From contig JBAZKV010000017.1 of the NCBI GenBank assembly GCA_041650635.1, positions 1 through 37,179 of the forward strand: DNA of 37,179 bases, written 5' to 3'. The notes beneath the pieces are model-generated. The model was not told the origin of the DNA. It was given only the letters and a program-made list of their open reading frames with translations, and did not search any database. This DNA comes from Candidatus Margulisiibacteriota bacterium. GTDB lineage: Bacteria > Margulisbacteria > WOR-1 > JAKLHX01 > JBAZKV01. Of the stretch, positions 23,129 through 31,484 are shown one piece after another (within the stretch, counting starts at the first letter, position 1; every line of letters begins with the position of its first letter). The position numbers and the translations under genes were made by a program.

Positions 23129-23809
23129 CTACCGTTTTGGGCCCCTGCCGTAGGATACGGTCCTTCTGTCCATCACGCCTATGCTGGGCGGGATCGCGGA
23201 CCTTTTTCTGTGCTCATAAGGCCTGCTCTGCGGCTGATGCAAAGCCGCCTGTTTATCGGGTATCATTTTCGATACCGCGATTATCTTTGCCGAATTCTCC
23301 AGGCACACTGCCCACTCGTAGGCCTCTTCAAGCGTTGAGGCGGCGACAAAAAAGCCGTGCCCCTTGACCGCTGCGGCCTTGTATCCGGAAGAAAAATTGG
23401 AGGAAATAGACCTTGCGGCTTCTTCGGTGGAGATGCCCTGCCTCAGCCTTACGATAGGGACCCCGTTCTGGAAGATCATCGAACCTTTGGTATCGGGAAG
23501 CATGATCTTGTTCTCGGTAATAGATAGAGCGCAGACATATGGGGAATGCGCGTGAATAACGGCTCCGCAGGTGGTAGCCTGGTAGATAGCCCTGTGCACG
23601 GGCAGATCAACGCTGGCCTCCTGGTCCTTTTCCGATCCCTCAAGCACAGGCACATTCACAAGGTCGTAGTCCTTCAGGTCCGAGAGCCAGCAGTTCCTTT
23701 TTGTGATACGAAGGTCTCCTTCCTGTCTTATACTGATATTGCCGCTCTTGGGATCGTTCATCCCCAGCAGGAACAGCGCACTGCCTATCGCCCTGAATCT
23801 TTCGAACAT
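23129..23809 (-). CDS. Class II aldolase/adducin-family protein
   Basis: Likely zinc-dependent sugar-phosphate aldolase or related dehydratase. The 226-aa product from the ATG at 23809 (AAGGAG 8 nt upstream) has LFLLGMNDPKSGNISIR, zinc-binding His87 and His89 in HAHSPY, and His151 in VKGHGFFVAAS. In the position of the usual catalytic Glu (4 residues before HRAIYQ) there is Asp68. The C-terminal tail is basic (HRKRSAIPPS, then GRGPKR). An in-frame ATG at 23845 would overlap the kinase gene. Candidates include L-fuculose-1-phosphate-type aldolase and methylthioribulose-phosphate enzymes. Substrate is unknown. It follows a PfkB kinase gene, so the two probably act on the same sugar. Confidence 0.8.
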   Translation of the reverse strand: MFERFRAIGSALFLLGMNDPKSGNISIRQEGDLRITKRNCWLSDLKDYDLVNVPVLEGSEKDQEASVDLPVHRAIYQATTCGAVIHAHSPYVCALSITENKIMLPDTKGSMIFQNGVPIVRLRQGISTEEAARSISSNFSSGYKAAAVKGHGFFVAASTLEEAYEWAVCLENSAKIIAVSKMIPDKQAALHQPQSRPYEHRKRSAIPPSIGVMDRRTVSYGRGPKR

Positions 23810-23835
23810 ATCCTTTTCTCCTTTTCCCGTTTTGT

Positions 23836-24744
23836 TTAAAGACATTCAAATCTCGAAAAAGCGATGAACTCTCCGAACCTGCTGATTATGTCCTTTTCCT
23901 TAAGGCTTTTCATCCTGTCAAGAGAAAAATCCTCGACATTGTAAGAGGCCATTACGGAGCCTATGACAACGGCTTTTTTGATGTTCTCTATGCTCGTATC
24001 ATTAGTTTTTGCCAGATAGCCGATAAATCCTCCTGCAAAACTGTCGCCTGCGCCGGTCGGGTCCTTCAGATTTTCCTGCGGATAAGAAGGAGCGGAAAAA
24101 TGGCACCCTCTGGAAAAATAGAGCGCCCCGTGCTCCCCTTTTTTCACAATCACGGCTTTTACTCCCTGAGCAAGCAGTTTTTTTGCCGCCGCAACCACCG
24201 ACGGGGTCCCCATCAGCTGCCTTGCTTCCATGTCGTTGAGCAGCATAAGGTCAGCTTTTTTCGCCACTTTAAGGAGAGCCTGTTTTTTTGTGTCTATCCA
24301 GAAGTTCATGGTATCGGCGATCACGAACCTCGGACTATCCAGGCTTTCGATGACCTTAAGCTGAAGTTCTGGGTCCATGTTGGCAAGAAAAACGAATTCA
24401 CTGTTTTGGGAGGCTTCGGGGACCCGGGGATCGAATTTTTCAAAAACATTCAATTGAGTGTCAAGTGTGTGGGCCTGGTTCATATCGTATTCGTAGTAGC
24501 CGTCCCAGTGAAAGGTCTTGCCGTCAACTGTCTGAAGCCCTGACAGATCTATGCCCCTGCCCTCAAGAAAACGCACATGTTCTTTTGGAAAGTCCCTGCC
24601 AACTATGCCCACAAGCGCCACCTTGGAGAAAAAACTGGCGGAAACGGAAGCGTGAACGGCAGAACCCCCGAGGATATTTTCCTTTTCCCCGAACGGAGTT
24701 TTGATGTTGTCAAGCGCAACGGAGCCAACGATAAGAACGGGCAT
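23836..24744 (-). CDS. PfkB-family sugar/nucleoside kinase
   Basis: Ribokinase-fold kinase that phosphorylates a sugar or nucleoside. The 303-aa-class product has VGSVALDNIKTPFG (6-19), the GGSAVHASVSAS motif (27-38) and the anion-hole/catalytic DPTGAGDSFAGGFIGYL (228-244, catalytic Asp234). I use the ATG at 24744. A TTG one codon earlier is possible, and GGAAGG lies upstream. The substrate-lid residues do not let me pick ribokinase, fructokinase or adenosine kinase. From memory, similar kinases sit beside methylthioadenosine phosphorylase in some bacteria, which would suit salvage with the adjacent aldolase, but no such gene is here. Confidence 0.85.
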   Translation of the reverse strand: MPVLIVGSVALDNIKTPFGEKENILGGSAVHASVSASFFSKVALVGIVGRDFPKEHVRFLEGRGIDLSGLQTVDGKTFHWDGYYEYDMNQAHTLDTQLNVFEKFDPRVPEASQNSEFVFLANMDPELQLKVIESLDSPRFVIADTMNFWIDTKKQALLKVAKKADLMLLNDMEARQLMGTPSVVAAAKKLLAQGVKAVIVKKGEHGALYFSRGCHFSAPSYPQENLKDPTGAGDSFAGGFIGYLAKTNDTSIENIKKAVVIGSVMASYNVEDFSLDRMKSLKEKDIISRFGEFIAFSRFECL

Positions 24745-24800
24745 CAAGATAAACCTTCCGTACAGACTGATCTTACAAAGATGGGAATATGTATGGGATC

Positions 24801-24809
24801 ATTATACCA
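24801..24809 (-). promoter_or_regulatory. Extended -10 promoter of the PfkB-kinase run
   Basis: Minus strand TGG followed by TATAAT (24806-24801), located between the carB stop and the kinase start. Initiation near 24794 gives a leader of about 50 nt with a Shine-Dalgarno sequence. No good -35 is seen. This may be the main promoter of the long run down to the porin. Confidence 0.5.
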
Positions 24810-24818
24810 TACGGCTTT

Positions 24819-27800
24819 CTACTTAAAGTACTCCTGCAGGGCTTTTACCGAGAGGGAGTTCTTCTTCATGGACTCTACCGCACCTGCAATGGCCGAGGCC
24901 CCGGCAAGCGTGGTGGCCACAAGAACCTTGCCCAAAAGCGCGGCTCTTCTTATCTGATAATCGTCTTGTCTGCTCCCTTTCCCCAGCGGAGTATTTATTA
25001 CAAGGTCTATCTTTCCCGACCTTATCTCGTCGACTATATTGGGCCTGCCCTCCGAAAATTTTTTCACCTTCTGCACATCCAGGCCCGACCTGCCCAGGGA
25101 ATTAGCGGTACCCTCGGTGGCAACTATCTTGAACCCGAGAGAGGAAAAGACCTTTGCGATTGGAACAATATTGCGCTTATCCTTGTTCTTTACGGAAATA
25201 AAGACCGTTCCTCCCGCGGGAAGTTTTTCGCCGGCACCCAACTGAGCTTTGGCGTAGGCAAGACCAAAGCCATCCGCTATCCCCATCACCTCTCCCGTTG
25301 ACTTCATCTCCGGACCGAGCAGGATATCCTGGTTCGTAAATTTGATAAAGGGAAAGACCACTTCTTTCACGGAAACATGAACGGGGACTTTTTCCTTGAT
25401 CTTGAGTTCTTTAATGGTTTTTCCCGCCAAAACCCTTGCCGCAGCCTTAGCCCAGGGTATTCCTGTCGCCTTCGAAACAAAGGGGACAGTGCGGGACGCT
25501 CTGGGATTGACCTCAAGAACATAGACCTTGTCGTTCTTTACGGCATACTGGATGTTCATCAGGCCCACTACTTTGAGTTTTTTTGCCAATGCGTAAGTGT
25601 ATTCCTTTATGGTCTCGACCGTCTCCTGAGCTATAGAATACGGAGGAAGGACACAGGCGCTGTCCCCGCTGTGGATGCCCGCCTCCTCTATATGCTCCAT
25701 TATCCCCGCTATTACGGCCTCTCTGCCGTCGCAGAGGCAATCAACATCTACCTCTATCGCATCCTCAAGGAATTCATCTATGAGTATGGGATGATCGGGG
25801 GAAACCTGCGAGGCGGTCTTCATATAGGTCATCAGGGACTCGTCATCATACACTATTTCCATTGCCCTTCCGCCAAGGACATATGAAGGCCGGGCCAGCA
25901 CCGGATAGCCTATTTTCTGCGCGACCGCTCTTGCTTCTTCGTACGACATGGCGCTCCCGTTGCTGGGCCTTGGAATGTCCAGCTTGGCCAGCAATTTGTC
26001 AAATCTTTTCCTGTCTTCTGCCGTATCTATCGAGTCTGAAGAGGTCCCGAGCAGTTTGACACCGGCTCTTTCCAGAGGCACCGCCAGCTTAAGAGGTGTC
26101 TGTCCCCCGAACTGGACAATGACCCCGACGGGATTTTCTTTTTCCACGATGTTCATCACATCCTCAAAGGTCATGGGCTCAAAATAGAGCCTGTCGGAAG
26201 TATCGTAGTCGGTAGAAACAGTTTCAGGATTGCAGTTGACCATTATGGTCTCAAACCCGTCCTGTTTCAGCGCAAAGGAAGCATGCACACAGCAATAATC
26301 AAACTCGATCCCCTGTCCTATCCTGTTGGGCCCGCCGCCCAGGATCATTATCTTTGGCCGCTGGGACGGCAGCACTTCGTCCTCTTTTTCGTAAGTGGAA
26401 TAGTAATAAGGAGTATATGCCTCGAATTCTGCCGCACAGGTATCCACGGTCTTATAGACCGGAACAATGCCGGCATCTTTCCTGACCTTTCTCACCTGAG
26501 TTTCGGACATCCTCCAGTACCGTCCTATCTGCCTGTCGGAAAAACCCATGCGCTTGGCTTCTTTGAGCGTGTCCAGGTCGCAGTCAACCACCTTATCCTT
26601 TATCCTTGCTTCCGCTTCAACTATCTGGAGGATATTGTCCAGGAACCATTTGTCTATTTTGCTCAATTTTGCTGTTTCGTCCAGGGACATGCCGTTCTGG
26701 AAGGCCTGCTTAATATAGAACAGTCTCTCCGCATTGGGGATACTAAGTTTTTCCTTGATCTTTTCTAACGGAATGGAGGCCTCAGAAAGCTTTTCAAAGA
26801 CCGAGAGAGCCAGCTGAGACTCATCAACATCGCTTCCGTCCTTCTTAAGGTCGTCGAGCCCGCTCACATCTATCTCCAGCGAGCGCAGGGCCTTTTGAAG
26901 GGACTCCGTAAAGGTCCGGCCGATAGCCATGGCCTCGCCCACGGATTTCATTTGCGTGTTCAGCGTCCTGTCGGCGGCCGGGAATTTTTCGAAGGTGAAC
27001 CTTGGCAGCTTGGTAACAACATAATCTATGGAAGGCTCAAAACAGGCAGGCGTCTTCTTTGTAATATCGTTGGGGATCTCGTCCAGGGAATATCCCACGG
27101 CCAGCTTGGCCGCTATCTTTGCAATGGGGAAACCGGTGGCCTTTGATGCAAGAGCGGAACTGCGCGAGACCCTGGGGTTCATCTCTATTATCACAACCCT
27201 GCCGTTATCGGGATTAACCCCGAACTGTATGTTGGAACCTCCGGTATCGACGCCGATCTCCCTGATGACCGCGATAGAATAGTTCCTCAAACGCTGGAAT
27301 TCCTTATCCGTCAGGGTCTGCGCGGGCGCTACCGTAATGCTGTCGCCCGTGTGTATGCCCATCGGGTCAAAGTTCTCTATGGTGCAGATGATAACCACAT
27401 TATCCTTGAGGTCCCTCATGACCTCAAGCTCATACTCTTTCCACCCGATTATGGACTCCTCTATCAGCACCTGGCCGATCTGGCTCATGGAGATCCCGGA
27501 GGCAACGATCGCCTTTAATTCTTCAAGATTGTACGCAATGCCGCCGCCAGAGCCGCCCATGGTGAACGCAGGTCTTATTATCGCGGGAAAACCGATCTCA
27601 TCAATGGCCTTTACCGCTTCTTCAACACTGTAGACGAACGCGCTCCTGGGCAGGTCCAGACCGATCCTTGACATGGCTTCCTTGAACAGCTGCCTGTCCT
27701 CGGCTTTTTTAATGGCCTCAAGGCTTGCGCCTATCAGCTCTACTCCATGCTTTTTAAAAACGCCTTTTTCTCCTAGTGCTACCGTCACATTAAGCGCTGT

Positions 27801-28079
27801 CTGGCCTCCGAGGGTCGGCAGCAGCGCATCAGGCTTTTCGGCTTCTATGATCTTTTCCACAACCTCTGGAGTGATGGGCTCTATGTAAGTTCTGTCGGCA
27901 AATTCCGGGTCGGTCATTATCGTGGCGGGATTGCTGTTGACAAGGACCACTTCATAGCCTTCTTCTTTGAGAGCCTTGCACGCCTGGGTCCCGGAATAAT
28001 CAAATTCGCATGCCTGTCCGATCACGATGGGACCTGAGCCTATCAGCATTATTTTTTTGATGTCGCTTCTTTTCGGCAT
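24819..28079 (-). CDS. carB: Carbamoyl-phosphate synthase large subunit
   Basis: Makes carbamoyl phosphate from bicarbonate, ammonia (from CarA) and two ATP, for arginine and pyrimidines. The 1086-aa product is full length. The first ATP-grasp half has IMLIGSGPIVIGQACEFDYSGTQA, PTLGGQTALNV and TMGGSGGGIAYN. A helical oligomerisation domain (about 400-545) follows. The second half has IMILGGGPNRIGQGIEFDYCCVHA, VQFGGQTPLKLA, RPSYVLGGRAMEIVY and EVNPRASRTVPFVSKATG. The C-terminal MGS-like domain holds the TEGTA motif. I choose the ATG at 28079. The one at 28091 overlaps the -10 box. No carA is in the window. Confidence 0.97.
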   Translation of the reverse strand: MPKRSDIKKIMLIGSGPIVIGQACEFDYSGTQACKALKEEGYEVVLVNSNPATIMTDPEFADRTYIEPITPEVVEKIIEAEKPDALLPTLGGQTALNVTVALGEKGVFKKHGVELIGASLEAIKKAEDRQLFKEAMSRIGLDLPRSAFVYSVEEAVKAIDEIGFPAIIRPAFTMGGSGGGIAYNLEELKAIVASGISMSQIGQVLIEESIIGWKEYELEVMRDLKDNVVIICTIENFDPMGIHTGDSITVAPAQTLTDKEFQRLRNYSIAVIREIGVDTGGSNIQFGVNPDNGRVVIIEMNPRVSRSSALASKATGFPIAKIAAKLAVGYSLDEIPNDITKKTPACFEPSIDYVVTKLPRFTFEKFPAADRTLNTQMKSVGEAMAIGRTFTESLQKALRSLEIDVSGLDDLKKDGSDVDESQLALSVFEKLSEASIPLEKIKEKLSIPNAERLFYIKQAFQNGMSLDETAKLSKIDKWFLDNILQIVEAEARIKDKVVDCDLDTLKEAKRMGFSDRQIGRYWRMSETQVRKVRKDAGIVPVYKTVDTCAAEFEAYTPYYYSTYEKEDEVLPSQRPKIMILGGGPNRIGQGIEFDYCCVHASFALKQDGFETIMVNCNPETVSTDYDTSDRLYFEPMTFEDVMNIVEKENPVGVIVQFGGQTPLKLAVPLERAGVKLLGTSSDSIDTAEDRKRFDKLLAKLDIPRPSNGSAMSYEEARAVAQKIGYPVLARPSYVLGGRAMEIVYDDESLMTYMKTASQVSPDHPILIDEFLEDAIEVDVDCLCDGREAVIAGIMEHIEEAGIHSGDSACVLPPYSIAQETVETIKEYTYALAKKLKVVGLMNIQYAVKNDKVYVLEVNPRASRTVPFVSKATGIPWAKAAARVLAGKTIKELKIKEKVPVHVSVKEVVFPFIKFTNQDILLGPEMKSTGEVMGIADGFGLAYAKAQLGAGEKLPAGGTVFISVKNKDKRNIVPIAKVFSSLGFKIVATEGTANSLGRSGLDVQKVKKFSEGRPNIVDEIRSGKIDLVINTPLGKGSRQDDYQIRRAALLGKVLVATTLAGASAIAGAVESMKKNSLSVKALQEYFK

Positions 28080-28089
28080 TTCAGAAGCC

Positions 28090-28098
28090 ATTATAACA
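28090..28098 (-). promoter_or_regulatory. Extended -10 promoter of carB, near-leaderless
   Basis: Minus strand TGT followed by TATAAT (28095-28090). Expected initiation at about 28083 leaves 3-4 nt before the ATG at 28079, with no Shine-Dalgarno. It lies about 10 bp from the -35 of the divergent gene. Confidence 0.6.
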
Positions 28099-28108
28099 CG
28101 GGGTTATA

Positions 28109-28136
28109 TTGACCTTACGGCCCCTTATACTATAAT
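28109..28136 (+). promoter_or_regulatory. Predicted sigma70 promoter of the 465-aa gene
   Basis: -35 TTGACC (28109-28114), a 16-bp spacer and -10 TATAAT (28131-28136), with a short leader holding AAAGGAA before the ATG at 28156. This is the closest match to consensus that I found in the window. Confidence 0.7.
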
Positions 28137-28155
28137 TAGGCAAAAGGAATAAAGC

Positions 28156-29553
28156 ATGCCCATAGAAGGACTGCCAGGCTCGAACCAGCAGGCTGCCGCG
28201 GCCGGCGCCGGAGGCATAATAGGCACCGGCTTTGAAAGGACCGTCAACAAAGATAAGATAGCCAACGCCGTTGATATAAATGTCGCCGTCCCGTTCAAAA
28301 GCGTCTTTCTTGAGATGATCTCCCCGGACGCGCTTTCCGAACTTGCCAAAAAAGGAGAAAGAAAGCCCGGAGAAGAAGAACTGGATTACCTTGAAAGAAT
28401 GGCCACCATAACGGAGCACAAACTGAGAGCCTCAGTTAAAAAGGCCGATAAAAGCGCGGACAGGACAAAAAGAAATGACGGGGAAAAGAAAGAAGAAAAG
28501 GAAGAAGCCCCGAAACTTGCCCCGGCGGAATACATCACCTCAATAGACAACATAAAGAAAGTGAAGACCGACCTGGTAAGGGATTACATCGGACTTTCCG
28601 CGAAAAAGATGGCCGCAAGGTCCGACAAGGAAAAGAGTGAACTGGATGTCATGGTGCGCTCTGCCGAAGCCGCGCTGATCGAGGCGGGCCTTACGATAAA
28701 CGATATCAGGTATCTTGATTATAAAACGCAGGAGATACTAAAACGCATCTTCCTGCTGGCGATAAAAGACCGGTTCATGATCTCTCTCAGCAGTCCATCC
28801 GACATGGCCGACTATCTTGTAAAGACGGACAAGCCCGCTTCTGCGATAGATTATCTTTCTTCTCTGGAAAAGGACTTCGCCACTATAGTCGATATCGCGG
28901 CCCTGATGAAAAAGTACAGCCTGGGCGACCTCATCAGCATATCCGACTTCATAAAAGTTGATATCAGATACTGGATAGACAGTTTCAACAAAGAAAGCAT
29001 CGCTATCTCCAGTATAGATGACTTTTACAAAAACTATGCCGGGGCCCTTTCGGTTGCCGACCTTTCCCCTGAGATCAGTTCGTTCCGCTCCCTGTCCGTG
29101 GAATTCTATCTTACGGAAGGCTTTTTCAAGGGGCTGGCCATGCGGCAAAAAATGAGTAGCGAAGGGGTAAAGCTGGAGAAGATCGGACTTGCCAGGCAGG
29201 ATGTGGAGAACCTGATGTCACAGGGCCGCAGGATAGCATGGCTAAAGACCATAACACACCTTAAAGAACAACACCTGAAAAGGATCCTGACCGCCTCTTC
29301 CGATGACTTTGAAAAGGAATCAAGAGCGATAGAAAAACTAACGAAAAAAGCAAGGACCCTGGGCTATGACATACCGGCCGAAGGGATAAAATGGATAAAC
29401 ACGGGGCTTGCCCAGCTTGCCTATGACAGCGCTTCTTACAAGGCCGAGCTGCTTAAGTCGATGCAAAAATTGTCCTTTGACGAAAAAAGGGAAAAGGACA
29501 TCAGACATCTTGAAGCCATCCTGGGATCGCTAAAGAACAGGGCAAAAAGATAG
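28156..29553 (+). CDS. Protein of unknown function, 465 aa
   Basis: I do not recognise this family. The first 25 residues are small and flexible (MPIEGLPGSNQQAAAAGAGG), with no signal peptide. Residues 50-125 are charged with a Lys/Glu run (about 95-120, including DGEKKEEKEEAPK). The remaining 340 residues look wholly alpha-helical, with leucine-spaced amphipathic segments (IDYLSSLEKDFATIVDIAALMKKYSL is typical of the texture). There is no Cys and no evident catalytic motif. Codon and base use look like its neighbours. It is monocistronic with a strong promoter and a Shine-Dalgarno, divergent from carB and convergent with queE 8 bp away. It may be a lineage-specific structural or scaffold protein. 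Confidence 0.8.
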   Translation: MPIEGLPGSNQQAAAAGAGGIIGTGFERTVNKDKIANAVDINVAVPFKSVFLEMISPDALSELAKKGERKPGEEELDYLERMATITEHKLRASVKKADKSADRTKRNDGEKKEEKEEAPKLAPAEYITSIDNIKKVKTDLVRDYIGLSAKKMAARSDKEKSELDVMVRSAEAALIEAGLTINDIRYLDYKTQEILKRIFLLAIKDRFMISLSSPSDMADYLVKTDKPASAIDYLSSLEKDFATIVDIAALMKKYSLGDLISISDFIKVDIRYWIDSFNKESIAISSIDDFYKNYAGALSVADLSPEISSFRSLSVEFYLTEGFFKGLAMRQKMSSEGVKLEKIGLARQDVENLMSQGRRIAWLKTITHLKEQHLKRILTASSDDFEKESRAIEKLTKKARTLGYDIPAEGIKWINTGLAQLAYDSASYKAELLKSMQKLSFDEKREKDIRHLEAILGSLKNRAKR

Positions 29554-29560
29554 AGACTGC

Positions 29561-30247
29561 TTATTCCAGCCCTGTCAGCCGGTGGGTCTGCGGTATGACC
29601 AGCACTTTTTCAAGCCTTTTCTTTGCTATCGCCTGAAATGACAGCAGCTGCTCCGGCGCCGGATTAAACTTTGCCCCTCTTTGAGGGGTGGCCGGCTGCA
29701 GCACAAGAGGGACAGAGCTCTCCACCCGCTCTATCAAAGCGCACATCTCATCTATCTCTTTAGGAAGGGTGTCCTTTGTTACCACGGCTTTGACGAACAC
29801 ATTCTTAAAGAGCGCCGTCTCGAGAAATTTTTCGTGCTCCTTAAAATAGGAAGCGCAGCCGGTTGCAGAGGGCAGTTTTATGTCCATGGCCACAATATCC
29901 ACCAGGTCCACTATTTCCGAAAGATGGTCCGGCAGTGTGCCGTTGGTCTCAAGATACTTTTTGAGTTTCAGTTTCGGGAGCAGTTCCTTCAAAAAATCCA
30001 CCTGCAAAAGAGGCTCTCCCCCGGTTATGCTGACGGAGTGGAACAGTTTTGGGTTCGTTAATATCTTGTCAACTTCTTTAACAACATCGTCTGGTGTAAA
30101 AGGATTGTCGTTTTTCTCGACGGTATCACAGTACTCGCAGGAGAGATTGCACCCTATGAACCTTATGAATATCTGACGCTCACCAACATAGAGGCCTTCG
30201 CCCTGGATGCTCTGGAATATTGACGAGATCTGCCCTAAAGAGGTCAT
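29561..30247 (-). CDS. queE: 7-carboxy-7-deazaguanine synthase
   Basis: Radical SAM enzyme that contracts 6-carboxytetrahydropterin to 7-carboxy-7-deazaguanine, for queuosine or other 7-deazapurines. The 228-aa product has the opening IFQSIQGEGLYVGERQIFIRF, the cluster motif C33-x3-C37-x2-C40 (GCNLSCEYCDT), ITGGEPLLQ (near 94), ETNGTLP and MDIKLPS. The C-terminus carries LQPATPQRG. Its start overlaps the rodZ-like stop by 4 bp (ATGA). None of queC, queD or queF is in the window, so this gene is separated from the rest of its pathway. Confidence 0.93.
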   Translation of the reverse strand: MTSLGQISSIFQSIQGEGLYVGERQIFIRFIGCNLSCEYCDTVEKNDNPFTPDDVVKEVDKILTNPKLFHSVSITGGEPLLQVDFLKELLPKLKLKKYLETNGTLPDHLSEIVDLVDIVAMDIKLPSATGCASYFKEHEKFLETALFKNVFVKAVVTKDTLPKEIDEMCALIERVESSVPLVLQPATPQRGAKFNPAPEQLLSFQAIAKKRLEKVLVIPQTHRLTGLE

Positions 30248-30918
30248 CTTGAAAATTCTTTAGTTATGACCTGACCGGGAGAGCCTCCACTATAGACGAG
30301 TTCGGAGCCGGAGTATATTTTAACGGCCTGGGCGTTTCCTATCTTGATGGTAGCCCTGTCTTTGGCCTCTACCGTTTTGGAGGTCCCTTCGTAATAGACC
30401 CCTTCAAAAGCAGGGACCCCGTCCGAGTAAGCCCTGATCCAGGACCTGCCGCTAAGTTCCAACCGCAGCAAAAGGCCGGCTTTCTTTGAAACGACCGGTT
30501 TTGCCGCCTGCTTTGGATGTGGGCCGGAAGTTTTCAACAAAGACAACGCCCCCCATGACACAAAAAAGACAAGAAGGACCGCAAGCACTGCGGGGACCGC
30601 GTATTTGTACCGGTCATCCGGCACAAAGGCCCGCGCTGTTTTGTTCTCTGCCGGAACAACAGAAGGGGTTTGCTTTTTAGATAATTTTTTGAACTCGTGC
30701 AGCGCCGGCCTGGGGTCAAGCCCGAGATAATCTGCGTAGATCTGAAGGAACCCTTTTGCCACGATCTCATTGGGTATCCTTGCAAATTCGTTGGCCTCTA
30801 TTGCTGCAAGGTAAGGCTTTGATATCTTGGTATCTTTAGCAGCTTTGTCTAAAGAAAGCTCCCTGGAAAGCCTTTTGTCCCTGAAAGTCTGGCCTATGTC
30901 AAAATGTGTTTCACTCAC
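30244..30918 (-). CDS. rodZ: RodZ-like HTH membrane protein
   Basis: RodZ links MreB to the rod-shape wall machinery. The 224-aa product has an N-terminal HTH domain (about 8-75: IGQTFRDKRLSRELSLDKAAKDTKISKPYLAAIEANEF in parts), one membrane span (106-128) and a periplasmic C-terminal beta domain of the DUF4115 type (LLRLELSGRSWIRAYSDG, then IKIGNAQAVKIYSG). In such proteins the HTH binds MreB rather than DNA. It sits between scpB and queE with ATGA overlaps at both ends. No mreB is present in the window. Confidence 0.85.
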   Translation of the reverse strand: MSETHFDIGQTFRDKRLSRELSLDKAAKDTKISKPYLAAIEANEFARIPNEIVAKGFLQIYADYLGLDPRPALHEFKKLSKKQTPSVVPAENKTARAFVPDDRYKYAVPAVLAVLLVFFVSWGALSLLKTSGPHPKQAAKPVVSKKAGLLLRLELSGRSWIRAYSDGVPAFEGVYYEGTSKTVEAKDRATIKIGNAQAVKIYSGSELVYSGGSPGQVITKEFSR

Positions 30919-31484
30919 TGCGCTGCTTCTTCTAAGCGGCCGTCCTGCGACTGCCCCATCAACAGGGACAGGTCCTCTTCTATGGGCGGCAGATCGCTTA
31001 AGTCGTTGAGCCCAAAATGCTTGAGAAAGTCGACAGTAGTTGAATAGAGTATTGGCCTTCCCGGAGCCTCGCTCCTTCCGCTTTCCCTTATCAGGTTCTT
31101 TTCCAGAAGCGATTTTATCGGGCTGTCGGACATCACTCCCCTTATCCTTTCGATGTCGATCTTGGTCACCGGCTGCCTGTAGGCGATTATCGAAAGAGTT
31201 TCAAGAGCCTGCCTGGAAAGAGACACGGATACGGGGGAATTAAGGAATTTGTCTATAAAATCGCTGTATTGCGGCCTGGTGGCAAGGATATAACCGTTGG
31301 CGACCTTGATCACCTGAAGAGGCCTGCTCTCATATTCCAGCGCTATCTCTTCCAAAAGCCTTCCGGCCTCCGACTCCTCATATCCCGTCACAAGGCTTAT
31401 CTCGCCCGGGCTGACGGGTTTTTTTGTCACGAACAGCAGGGATTCTATAACTGATTTCCTGTCGTCTGCGCCGCTATCCTGCAT
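30915..31484 (-). CDS. scpB: Segregation and condensation protein B
   Basis: Winged-helix kleisin partner that, with ScpA, completes the SMC condensin. The 189-aa product has VIESLLFVTKKPVSPGEISLVTGY (N-terminal wHTH), QVIKVANGYILATRPQYSDFI, LSRQALETLSIIAYRQPVTKIDIERIRGV (the signature, about 85-113) and LIRESGRSEAPGRPILYSTTVDFLKHFGL. I use the ATG at 31484, which overlaps the scpA stop as TGATG and has AGGAGGTG 5 nt upstream. A start at 31529 would lie within scpA. SMC itself is not in the window. Confidence 0.94.
   Translation of the reverse strand: MQDSGADDRKSVIESLLFVTKKPVSPGEISLVTGYEESEAGRLLEEIALEYESRPLQVIKVANGYILATRPQYSDFIDKFLNSPVSVSLSRQALETLSIIAYRQPVTKIDIERIRGVMSDSPIKSLLEKNLIRESGRSEAPGRPILYSTTVDFLKHFGLNDLSDLPPIEEDLSLLMGQSQDGRLEEAAQ

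Noticed and set aside
23810..23845. Aldolase start at 23845
   Set aside because: It overlaps the kinase gene and lacks a ribosome site, whereas AAGGAG is well placed for the ATG at 23809.
28080..28091. carB start at 28091 (adds MASE)
   Set aside because: That ATG overlaps the TATAAT box, so it could not be on the transcript from this promoter. MPKRSDIKKIMLIG at 28079 fits the family.
29674..29688. CCCCTC-TTT-GAGGGG inverted repeat within queE
   Set aside because: It is short, lies in a well-conserved coding motif (QPATPQRGAK) and has no sibling in the window, so chance and codon choice explain it.
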